64,000 nt of DNA from Kuschelorhynchus macadamiae (lineage: Eukaryota; Arthropoda; Insecta; Coleoptera; Curculionidae), in contig JAUTXW010000939.1 in NCBI GenBank assembly GCA_030620095.1, positions 37,460 to 101,459 of the forward strand, given 5' to 3'. Each line of letters begins with the position of its first letter. Within the stretch, counting starts at the first letter, position 1. The notes beneath the pieces were generated by a model. That model worked only from the letters and a program-made list of their open reading frames with translations. It did no database searches and was not told where the DNA came from. A program made the translations under genes and the position numbers. Positions 36,331 to 46,293 of this stretch are shown in pieces.

Positions 36331-36975
36331 ATGCGAATGCATTTTGAATGTGCATTTGCATACTTTTACCACTTTTAGGCTTTTTGCATATTTTAAAGAT
36401 ATTAGTTATTTATGCTTATTTCTAGATATTTTACCGCGAAAAAGCATCCTCTAAAAAATATGTGAACCAGAAGAGTATTTAACACATTGTGCTGGAAGAA
36501 ATACGATTAGAATTAGAATGTCCGTCGATGAAACCATGAGGCCGTTATATGGCAAATTTAGAAGTAAGAGTGTTAACTCTTGAATCTTCGTCAGCCTACT
36601 TAGTTGGCAACAAAGGTCTCAAAAAGTTAAGCTTTCCACAAATGCAAGATTTGTGAATGATTGTATCAATAAATTGTTTCCAGGTTCCTCCAAAGATGAA
36701 AGAATATGTTTTTCTATTTAGCGCAGCTTTGCACATGATTAAGACTGGGTAGATTGTGCAAAATTAATTCTTATCTCAATTTAATCCATGTCATCTGTTT
36801 CGCCTACGGAATGAATGGAGCCGGCGAAGTTATTAGAAAAACATTTAGAAATGTAAATAAATTAGTTTCATTTACCAAAAAAAGTATTGCCTCCGGATCG
36901 AATTCAGTCTCACAGGGAAAACTTCCAATCTTGCCACTACCACCAAAACCTGTAATAACTTGCTGTAGGGCATGA
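36331..36975 (+). pseudogene. hAT element, second family, short copy
   Basis: A TGCATTTGCATA-rich left end at 36331-36400 precedes transposase pieces SVDETMRPLYGKF, FVNDCINKLFPGSSKDER and LIHVICFAYGMNGAGEVIRK. The last reads PILPLPPKPVIT and stops at TGCTGTAGG, where the larger copy has its TRWGTW block. Same family as 16981-18358 but diverged and much shorter, lacking the C-terminal half. Confidence 0.7.
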
Positions 36976-37899
36976 CTAAATGCTTTGCTTTTTTATAGCG
37001 AAAACTTTGTGGCCATACAATATGTTGTTATCGAATTCGACAGCCGTGAGGCGTTGTCAGATTCTGAGTGAAATCGAACGTAACCTAACCAAAGAAAAAA
37101 ATCAGAAAACAAACAGTCAAAGATCTACATAAAATACAACAACCGAGTATACGAAAACCTTTGAAGATGTTTAAATAAAAAAGAATATTCTCTTATTCAA
37201 ACAAATTTTTCACATGTACCTAAATCCATTAAAAACCTTCAAGTGAAAGTTTACCCTTAAATTAATTCCTAGAGTAATGAATCGAAACGATAACAATGAA
37301 TTCTGTTTTACCAGGTATATTACTCTAAGAAACATAAAGAAAAACTTATGTAAATGTGTGTTAGTAAATAGCCCCGATTTTCCTAGCACTATCTCAAATA
37401 AATTAATACATCAGTGGTACCAGTACAGTTTTAACTAACGAGATTATCATTGAGATGGAGCCAAAATTTAAGTGGGCAAATATCCATTTTTGGATTAAAT
37501 ATTAATAAAAAGTACGAGGTGGTTTGAAGAGAAATTTTGAAATCGTATTTTTTTGGATTTCAGTAAAATTTGGCACATTATTACATACGTCAAGATCAGA
37601 AAACCATTTTAATTTACATTTATTAATTCAATAATGAATACGAGTTTGTTTAAACTGTTTATTTCCATGAAAACCCAATAAAAACAAACATAATTTAAAA
37701 GACAATTTAAGAGACATTCTTATAAATAATAGTGAAAGTATTCAAATCGTTATTTTATTTCTGAAAGACTGTAATTTATTGAAAGATATCTAAGACCTTA
37801 AGATCACAAACCGTAACATACTGTATACCTGCGCTAATAACCCTATACGGTTGATGCGCTTTTTGGAAAAAAAAACTACAAACATCAAAAGAAGAACTG
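36976..37899. other. intergenic sequence without recognisable genes
   Basis: No coding signal or repeat family recognised in this 0.9 kb stretch. Confidence 0.35.
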
Positions 37900-38720
37900 C
37901 CAGAAGATGATTGCAGGCCGCAATCGTAGCTGATTTAGAATTGCTGTCTGCAAAATCCAAAGAGAAGTATAAAAACACTATAAATAGTTTTCCAAATGGT
38001 GAAAAATAGTACTTTTGGCATATTTTCTTAAGTTATGTAAGGAATTTAAAGCAAATACATTATGGTCACAATATTCCATACTCAAAAGTGTTATTGAAAT
38101 AAAAAGAGATATCGATATAAGCCAATTTTACAAGTTTTTATAAAACGAAAAAGTGTGGGGTTTAAATCAAAAAAGGCAAACATTTTCACAAAAGAAGAAA
38201 TATCGACATTTATTAATAAGGCACTGCATGAAATACATCTTTTAATAAAAGCTTCCACTATATTGCCGGTGCCTGCAGAAGAAAAGAACTGCATATGCAT
38301 AAATGATACGAAGATAAGGGTAATTTAATTATCGTAAAAATTCGAGAAACAAAAAATTATCACAGATGTTTCGTAATAATGTGACATATTTACAGTTATA
38401 TAAAAAATACACTGCTTTACGACCATCAGAGATACTAAACCAACGTTTTTTTTTTTCTTAAACTACAAAAGGGGAAACTGCGGCACATAATGCGGTGGGA
38501 TAAAACGTTTTGGAAAAATGCCCTTTGAAATTGCTGTATAAACTACCGAATCCCGAACTTTACAAGGGACATAGTTTTGCTCGTCAGCAACACTTTCCTG
38601 GTCAATTCGGGAGAAGCAATCACCGACTCGCCGACATAAATCGCTTGGGAAGCTGGATATCAACTGCAGTAGCCGAGAGTTACATCGCCGAATCAATAAC
38701 ATACAATAGAGGGCTATCAA
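37900..38720 (+). pseudogene. Crypton-like tyrosine recombinase relic
   Basis: The plus strand, in several frames, encodes a tyrosine-recombinase-like protein of the type found in Cryptons and insect relatives. Pieces in order: LLSAKSKEKYKNTINSF, LWSQYSILKSVI-like core at about 38060, DISQFYKFL, FTKEEISTFINKALHEIHLL, TALRPSEILNQRF, KRFGKMPFEIA, YKLPNPELYKGHSFA, LGSWISTAVAESYIAES. GHSF...R corresponds to the H-x-x-R motif region, and the VAESYI tyrosine sits where the nucleophile is expected. Many shifts; no TIRs are expected for this class. The long-range order makes the call convincing despite decay. Confidence 0.72.
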
Positions 38721-38949
38721 ATGAACTAATGAAATACCAAGTTTCTCACATTCTGGATCCCTCTCATCTCACTCCCTCACACTAAGGAATCATGAACTGT
38801 AACCTGTTCCCTCAGGAAGTCAATTGTAATTCGCCATAAAATTGCAACATGCCACAAATTGTACTTTTAATATTACTGTTGTTAAGTACTTCTAAAATAT
38901 TATTCTGATTTGTAAAATATGCATATTTAAAGGTTTTCGTTTCTAATTT

Positions 38950-38981
38950 GAGTGGTTCAGTGCCAGAGTTGCCTAAGCTAC
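38950..38981. repeat. left TIR of transposon A
   Basis: Begins GAGTGGTTCAGTGCCAGAG. Pairs with the right TIR at 42151-42182 with four mismatches. Confidence 0.88.
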
Positions 38982-39158
38982 AAAAACCGAAAATAACTAA
39001 TTGCAATGAAGTTATACTATGAAAGCTATTTTTCATGATTGCCAAACATGCCTACACCCCAGCGTGCATTTAATCAAGTTCTGCCATCTATCAGAGAATA
39101 GGCAATTATATAAAATTAAGCGGTTAATGTGCCAAAGTTGCCTATTCAACAAACAATC

Positions 39159-41782
39159 ATGCCGGACGACATGCCAGAAAAGAAGAGTGATCCCGATATT
39201 TTTGAAGATAATAGCGAGGATGATAAAAATTAGCAACTGGATTCTAGTGAATCTGATTCTTCAGGTATGTAGGTCTTTGTACTGTTAGTTTGTTTTGCTA
39301 GGATTTATTTATTTTTTTGTATATTTTTGGACAGTTAGTTTTGTGAGTGGGTTAGGCAACTTTGTCTCTTAGAATTTTTTAAAACCATTAAGAAATATTG
39401 AAGGCTAGACAAACCTTTCAAAGAAAATTTGAAGTATTTTTTTCAAAAGTTTTAATAAACAGTTAATTTTGTATGTTTACAAGATAGTTTGATAAGGGCG
39501 ACAATTTTTTTAAATAGTGATAAGTAAATACCTTAGAATGAGTGTAAGGAAGAGGTTCGGCAACTTTGGCTTAAAGTTACTAGTGAATGAGTTGTTTAGG
39601 CATACAAACCAGTTGTTGTCAGTTTTATTACACACTGTGTTGTTTAAGTACGCAACTTCAAGGGGTAATTCTGTGTGATTTATAGATGAAAATATTATGT
39701 AAACTTACGTCCGGTAATGCTTCGTTTTCAAGAAACCGAGTGTCAGAAAAGCGTTTTTCCGTAAAAATCTCAATAATCCTTTAGCCAACTTTGATGAAAT
39801 TTGGCAGTGTTATTTATGGTAGTAAGGGGCCATTTTGATCTAATTAAATTAAAATTAACAAGTGCAGTGGCGTCCCGGGGCACCTTGGCCGATATTTTTG
39901 ACAAAAAAAATGTGAGCCACTGACTTTTTTTAAAACTTTTATATTTTTTTACATTAGCCATCTAAAAATGCAACTCTTTCAATTTTTTTGTATCTTGCTT
40001 AGTTTTCGAGAAAAAAAGAGAATAACTTTATTGCCTGTCCCTCAACAAATGAAAAAAAACATTTTTTTAACTAGAATTAGTTTTTATATGGAAAAAACTA
40101 ACAGGTATACTCAAGTTTTTGATGTTGTTTCAGGGACATTGCTTGGCGTTAAAATGATTTCCATTTTTTTTTCTCGAAAACGAAGCAAGCTACGAAAAAG
40201 TCAAGTCAAAAACTTGTGTCTTTAGTTGTTTAATGCGATAAAATATAAAAGTTTCAAAAAAGCCAGTGTTATAAAGAACTGGGGTAAACCAGTTATTTTT
40301 TTTCCATACCAATAGTCTATTCTAGTTTTAGTGATTGTAATAAAAATTAATTCTAGCTATAAATTTTTGTATTTTATAAACCTTTCATCTCAAAATCATT
40401 CAAAAAATTACTCCTTAAGGTTTGGCCACGTATTTAAATAACACCCATTTGCTACTATTTTTTTTTGTTTTAGAAGGGGAGCCCATTGCCAGGAAAACAA
40501 AAAACGTCGGAACCAGTGTACTAGAACAAGTACTGATAAGAAGAAAGCGAAAACGAAGACCTGAAGAGCATAAAAAAACAATTAGAAAAAACAAACGGGC
40601 AAGAGGTGAAGAATATCTCTGAACAACTGGTAAAACAATGCTCAAGAAGACCTGCTCTGTAAATCCGTGTGGTTGCAATCGGGAATGCATGAATGTCATA
40701 AGGCTTGAAAGAAGAAAGCAAATCGTTGATGGCTATTATAAACTTAACTGAGGAGAAAAAAACGCTTTTATTTGTGGGCAAGTTGAAGTAAAAAACACAG
40801 AAAATACACGAAATAGGAAACATCTCGTCGCTCGAAGACTAGAGTATACAGAGTAAGGGATTTAACCGGCGTAGACCAAATTGTGTGCAAAAATTTTTTC
40901 CAAGATACTTTAGCCATATGTGGTGGCAGTATTTGATCTCCAAAAAACTCTTCCCCTGTTTTGTCAACAGGAGAAGTATATTACAAAAGGCAGATGTGGA
41001 CCTACAACTTAACATACATGCTGAAGTCACTAACATCGATCACATGTATGTATGGTCTAAGAATGTAGCGTCTCGTGGTGCTTAAGAGGTCTCATCATAT
41101 CTTCCGCATTTTATTAATAATGTTCTTCCACCTACACCCAAGGTTGTCACACTCTATAGTGACAGCTGAGGTGGGCAGAACAGAAATTTAAGACCGTACT
41201 TTTTCTGTCACGTGTGTTGCAAACCCATCCGAATCTAGACGAAATAAATCAAAAATTTTTTATTCCTGGACATAGCTTTCATTCGTGTAATAGAGATTTT
41301 GGAATTATTGAAAGGTCAAAAGCTTACTATGAAGAGATTTTTGTTCCGGAGAAGTGGGAAAAAGTAATTGCAGATGCAAAGAAGAAGGAACCTAAGTTTA
41401 GAATTCACCGTGTGACCAGCAAGGAATTGTATAGCTCGAAGTTTTTAGAAAGTAGAATAACTAATAAAAAAATTTCAATGGACAAGCAGAAAGTAGAATA
41501 GTTGAAGATAAGGTGGCTTCAGTTAAAAAAGGAAAAGATTTGTCTGTAGTTGGCATAGCAAAAAAGAGAACAGAGGTCGTCCACAAAGACAACTTCCCAA
41601 CCAACTGGAACTTTTATATCCAAGAGGTCGTACAATTACCAAAGAGAAAAAAAAATGTACTTTCTTTACTAAAGTATATATCACCCATCCACCACAACTT
41701 CTATAAAAGTGTCAAAGTAGATGAAGATAGACCTAATCTGGAAACAGAAGATACAGACAAAGACCAACAAAATGATAAATAA
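39159..41782 (+). pseudogene. transposon A gene: putative transposase, spliced and mutated
   Basis: Exon 1 (39159-39264) starts MPDDMPEKKSDPDIFEDN, has an in-frame TAG, and ends SESDSS at donor G|GTATGT. The acceptor TTTTAG before 40474 joins in phase to EGEPIARKTKNVG and a basic RKRKRRPEEHKKTIRK stretch, then a Cys-rich block (CSVNPCGCNREC). The core follows: DLTGVDQIVCKNFF, QMWTYNLTYM, YVWSKNVASRGA, LYSDS*GGQNRN (TGA in place of the Cys codon), FIPGHSFHSCNRDFG, and a C-terminal basic tail to 41782. The GHSF part is a clean 95-codon frame (41214-41501). This family looks like the one InterPro calls DUF7869, from memory and unchecked. It is the only gene between the TIRs, so it probably encodes the transposase. 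Confidence 0.75.
39910..40275. repeat. fold-back repeat in the intron of transposon A
   Basis: Imperfect inverted arms of about 100 bases: left around 39912-40013 (ending CTTGCTTAGTTTTCGAG), right around 40173-40275 (starting CTCGAAAACGAAGCAAG). The inner 33 bases are the best conserved. It may be a separate MITE-like insertion. Confidence 0.6.
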
Positions 41783-42150
41783 AATAATATTCCTTGTTTT
41801 ATTACTTTTCTTTCCTTAGTTGTGATTTTGATATAAATAAAAAGTAAATGAGATTGACCAGAAAATTTCAATGCATACTCTACACTTCTAGACATATTTA
41901 ATAAAAAATTTAGTTGCCTAAATGTTGTTTACTCCACAAACTTTTATTCTGAATTTAAACCTGAGGAGCGCCAAATATGCCTAATTACAAAAAATAAAAA
42001 CAAATTTTGTTTCAAAAATTATTTTTCATAAACCTTTTTTTGGAAAACTAGATAGTATCTAATACATGACAAAATACAATTTGTTCTCAACCAAAGTTCT
42101 ATGATTTAAAAGCTCCACTTTAAACTGAATTATATCACTTTGAAATAATT

Positions 42151-42182
42151 GTTGTTTAGGCAACATTGGCACTGAACCACTC
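42151..42182. repeat. right TIR of transposon A
   Basis: Read inward it begins GAGTGGTTCAGTGCCAAT. Followed by ATTT, matching the four bases before the left TIR. Confidence 0.88.
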
Positions 42183-42186
42183 ATTT

Positions 42187-43299
42187 GTGAAATGGGCCTT
42201 TCCCGCCCTTAAAGCAAAATAATTTTGGGTTACCGACGTCCTAATTTCACAATGTAAAACTTCGTTGTTAACTTTCTAGCAACAACAGAAACCATAAAAG
42301 TTTGTTTCTATTTATTATATATGTTCATTCGTGTATGCCTATCTATTTAACCGAATTCTAACAAAAGGTATAGGAAAAATGTTTTGTAAATTGTTGCATA
42401 TTCCTGTTACTTTCTTGCATTTCCGGCTTTTATTTGACATATTTGCATTCATATTCATTTTATATTGCATATAATCCGGTCTTTACACATCACAAACTGT
42501 ATGTTTATCAATCAGTTTAATTTATTAAATTTCTCCAAACAAATATTTATCGCTTTCGCACTCGTTCTCTTTGTGTCGTTTCTAATTTATTCCCAAGCAT
42601 ATTTTTAACCCACTTGCGAACTTTCTCAGATATAAAAGCTTTATTTTCTATTATTCTTCGCGCCTTTTAATTAGCCACTCTAAATATCAACGATGTTAAA
42701 ATCCGCCAAGTAAAACTGATTTAGTAAGTGGCAAGTCAATAATAAAAGTTTTTAGAGCTCTAGAAGTTAACTCTACTAAGAATACAAATTAAAGTTACAG
42801 TCACTTTATAAACTTGGATTTTAGTTCATTTAAAATTTGCACTAATTTTAAGTTTCCAGACTTGATGGGCTTTATTATGCATGGAGCAGGATGCCAAAAC
42901 TGTTTTGTTGCAACGAAATTGAATTTCAGGTTTTGTACTTAAAATGGAGGAAACATAAATATTTGTTTTGCGTTTTTAGAATATTCAACAAAACTAGGTT
43001 TACGGTTTCGGACTTATTGCCTATTATCATCAGGATTTTTTAACGCAATTTCATCAACTGTCAAAACACTTATATAAAAATTACTGCTAGGATATAGATA
43101 GTTTTATCTTTTGTATAACGGCATATGTTATGTTTTGACTGACCGTCCTGGAATTATTGGTGAGCGTTAGGATGGATGATGAAAACATAAAAAATAAATA
43201 TTTTCATAATTCATTGTGATAGGCATCAAACTGGAGAGCTCAATAAAGCGAATTTAAAAAATTGGTAAATTTACCAGTATATTTCTGCCTGTGCCACAC
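42187..43299. other. intergenic, with a hAT-end-like TGCAT cluster
   Basis: Bases 42396-42475 contain TTGCATATT, TTGCATTTC and ATTGCATATAA in the style of the second hAT family's ends, probably a remnant end. Nothing else recognised. Confidence 0.35.
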
Positions 43300-43720
43300 T
43301 TGACGTTCGGGCGTAATTTAAAATAAATTCAATAAGTTGATTTTACATTAACACATACCTTACATTTTGTTACGTTATGTTAAATTCGTACCAATTTATC
43401 CTATTTACATATTTAATTTTTCTGTAAAAATTTTTCTGTAAAATTCAAAGTTAATTGAACAAGACTTGATTTTTTAATACTTAATTTTATTTGTTCGCCA
43501 TTTTGTTTCGCCATCTTAAATTGGTTCCACAACTTTACCAGTTTATTTTTATATCACATTTAATTCTTCCACGAAAATTGAAATTAATTTAATAAGTAGT
43601 ATTTTCAGACTCATTTTTTTAAATATTTAATTGGGCCTCTATTTGGTTTCGCTATCTTGGATTCATATCAAAATGTTACCAGTTCATTTCCTATGTAACA
43701 CTTGATTTACTTATTATTAC
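43300..43720. repeat. inverted-orientation copy of the 13.6-14.6 kb degenerate repeat
   Basis: Contains CGCCATTTTGTTTCGCCATC, GGTTCCACAACTTTACCAGTT, and two later near-copies of TTTCGCTATCTTGGATTC...TTACCAGTTCAT. Reverse-complemented, these match the GGTAC(C)AA...AAGATGGCGAAACAAAATGGCG layout of the array at 13641-14570. Confidence 0.6.
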
Positions 43721-43751
43721 TAATAAGTATTACTTATTTTGCATTTAACGG

Positions 43752-43910
43752 GCTAATGTATAAACAAATAGATGGTGCTCGAATGAAGTCCCCGCTATCA
43801 CCAGTAGTCGCGAATCTATGATATACTTCGAGAAAGAAGCTCTTGAGAAAGCAAGTTTGAAGCGCAAATTATGGATTCGTTATATGGTTGACATATTTAT
43901 TATATGGCAA

Positions 43911-43915
<5 letters not shown>
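43752..43915 (+). pseudogene. Penelope-like reverse-transcriptase fragment
   Basis: Encodes YKQIDGARMKSPLSPVVANL followed, after a shift, by YFEKEALEKASLKRKLWIR and YMVDIFIIWQHA. The SPLSPVVAN box and the spacing to the Y(V/M)(D/V)D catalytic box are characteristic of Penelope-like RTs. The catalytic pair is altered here (YMVD). The fragment ends abruptly at the TA microsatellite. Confidence 0.75.
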
Positions 43916-43916
<1 letters not shown>

Positions 43917-43996
<80 letters not shown>

Positions 43997-44032
43997 GTAT
44001 ATATATGTATATATATATATACATATATAAAA
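43917..44032. repeat. (TA)n microsatellite
   Basis: About 110 bases of TA repeats with a few TG-containing variants (ATGTATATAT) near the right end. It abuts the truncated 3' LTR of the minus-strand Gypsy element. Confidence 0.97.
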
Positions 44033-44241
44033 ACTTAAAAACGAATTATGATTTTATTTATAATTTACACTATGTATATGAAAGACGAATGCTGCGTCAG
44101 TGGGAACATGCTTGCTCGGCAGATTCTGCTGACGAGGCGTCTCGGTACTCGCCGTCTCCTTGAAATAACCGACATCTGATACGGTGGGAACCAAGGGCAT
44201 CGTACTTGAAGGTGACATGGCTCGTGAGAAAGGATATAACA
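44033..44241 (-). repeat. 3' LTR of the errantivirus-like element, truncated
   Basis: Matches 51689-51854 of the 5' LTR, with an extra block of about 25 bases near 44190-44220. The distal portion, corresponding to 51603-51688, is missing and replaced by TA microsatellite. On the minus strand it is preceded by the purine tract ATGGGGGAG at 44243-44254. Confidence 0.85.
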
Positions 44242-44282
44242 ACTCCCCCATTAAGATGAAAGTTGACGCGTGGTGACAACTT

Positions 44283-46140
44283 TCAGGTCCTCTGCTTATT
44301 GAGGTTGAGTTGAATCTCTTCACTTTCTTCAATCGGGTCGGCAAGGCGGATGCTCGGTCTCCTTCTGGGAATTATTCTTTTCCATTGTATAACGTTAAAT
44401 CCTCTTTTAGGTGGAGAGGGTGGATTGTCATTGTTGCCAGTGGCTACTCCAATTTTGATGTTACGTGTTCGTCTTCGACATTTGCAAAAGATGTATAAGG
44501 CAATCAGTGCGATAATGAGTGTTATTGTAAGGATCGTGAACCAACTTATGTGTTTTTTCACGAACGGTTGATTTACGAATTGATCCAGCTGATCGGCATA
44601 CTGATTTAGCTTGTGCTGGGCTACGTTCATGTCCTCTACATCTATTTTTTTTAGCTTCAGAGGCTTCAAATCTGGTAAGTGAATATTCTCTGGCGTATGG
44701 TTACAGCAGTCAAAAGGGATTGTGGGAGGTTACGTTGTCGTAAACATCAACTGATTTCTGGACACGAACTCTTGTACTCCCGACGAATGCACTACACTCG
44801 GGTTGAAGTTTCATCAAAGTATTTGTGTTGATGATCTGAGTCTCTATATCTCTGGATCCACATTTTATTGTGACGGGTAGAGGGTCTGCAACGGCTATCA
44901 ACCATAAATTCTGGCTGATTTCTTGAATGTTATAGTCTTTGGCAAGAATGACTAAAACTTGGCATGTTCTGGGTAGATGATCAAGTCTCTTCAGTATCAA
45001 TTGGGTATGGCAGGATGTTGGAACAGATGAACATACGGTTGCCTAGTGGTTTGCAGGACTCCATATTGCGGATGGTTGTATAAAGTAAAGAATCATCATT
45101 TCGCGCAATTAGTTTATCAGTTATTGACAAAATGTGATGAAGGCCTGTTCGATTATCCAGAATCGGTATATGATATAAGTGATAGAGAGTGTATTTTTCA
45201 GGTTCGACTAAAGGTATTTCTAGTACAAAAATTATTCTAGTATCTAATTTATATGCCTTTAATTCTATTATGTCGAGATATTGAGCTACGCTTGAATAAT
45301 ATATCGGCAAGGGAAGATTATTCTTCTGTAATGACTGCGATATATGCTTTAATGACTCTACTAAATCATATGGACTGATGATTGAACTGTGCAAAATTTT
45401 TACACGTGCAAATGTAACAGCGTTTATAGCATCGTTCAAAGTATTTTCGATAAATGAATAACTTTCTGTTAATGATTCGCAGGGATATCGAGTTGTGATT
45501 GATAAAATTTGAGATGATCGGAAATACCCATACTTGATTCGCGAATTTCTTTAATATCATTATTAAAGGTTTTCTAGTCAATTTGAAGTTTTTGAATGGT
45601 TTCGTTAAAGCTTTTGATAACAGAGGTAGTTACAGATATTTGATTTTTCAAAAGATTTTCTATTTGGTATTCATCGTGGGTTAACTTTTCCATGCACTCA
45701 TTGAAATATTCACCATCGAAGGCATCAAGATTACCAGTTATTGATTTCCAAATTGTTCCAATACCATTAAGAATACCACGTTTTCCTCTAAAAATGTACT
45801 TTTTAGTGTCGGCCATTATTTCAGTGTACTTTTGGTTAACGGCGTTTGATATTTGTTTAAGGAGACTAACATGAGTTTGAACTTGCGGCTTAAAGGCTTT
45901 CATTCGCGGTACGTTTTCGTCTATAGTGTTTAATAAGCTTTCTAATATTTTATCATTGTTACTAATTGTTTCTTTGATTGGTCCGAGGTCTTTGTAAACA
46001 AGGAGGGTTCATTTAACATTTGAGATTTTTACGGCCGCTTCTTCATGAAAGAAAATTTCTAAGGTGTTGTTTATTGGTGTTAGAGTGTATTGGGACTGAG
46101 TGGCTGTTGAAAGTGCCAAGAAGCTAGAAGAGAAAAATTA
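44283..46140 (-). pseudogene. env-like ORF of the errantivirus-like element, broken
   Basis: A chain of minus-strand frames after pol. A hydrophobic start lies near 46140-46080. A basic cleavage-site-like motif RGKRG lies near 45780, just before a glycine-rich hydrophobic segment. A long helical middle part follows at 45574-45000, and a single membrane span at 44510-44560 (FTILTITLIIALIALYIF) precedes a basic tail ending at 44283. This layout (signal, cleavage, fusion-like segment, ectodomain, one C-terminal anchor) is that of errantivirus envelope proteins related to baculovirus F. Several stops and shifts, for example near 46010, 45570, 44990 and 44700, break it. Described only; not functional as it stands. 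Confidence 0.75.
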
Positions 46141-46293
46141 CTCATAGTATGGTTTTAGTCTGTCAAAATTTATTTTAGATTTTTGTTTAGATTCGGGGTT
46201 TATCAGAATTGCTGAATTTTGTAAAATTTCGATTATTTCGAACGGACCGTTAAATTTATTTTGGCTTTTGTCCTTGATTTGTGTTTCTTTAAT

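Larger units (their letters stand above)
38946..42186 (+). mobile_element. DNA transposon A with 32-bp TIRs and 4-bp ATTT duplication
   Basis: The element spans 38950-42182. Its ends start GAGTGGTTCAGTGCCA and agree at 28 of 32 positions in inverted orientation (38950-38981 and 42151-42182). ATTT flanks both sides, at 38946-38949 and 42183-42186. TIR-derived motifs recur inside: GCCAAAGTTGCCT at 39131, AGGCAACTTT at 39354, CGGCAACTTTGGC at 39558 and GTTGCCTA at 41913. It carries one spliced, mutated gene with a DSCGGQ/GHSF-type protein and, in its intron, a fold-back repeat. Not assignable to a superfamily I know. Confidence 0.85.

Noticed and set aside
43818..44163. ORFs reading through the TA tract (poly Tyr-Ile)
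   Set aside because: The long open frame is an artefact of TA repeats. Only the first 33 codons (Penelope RT) are meaningful.
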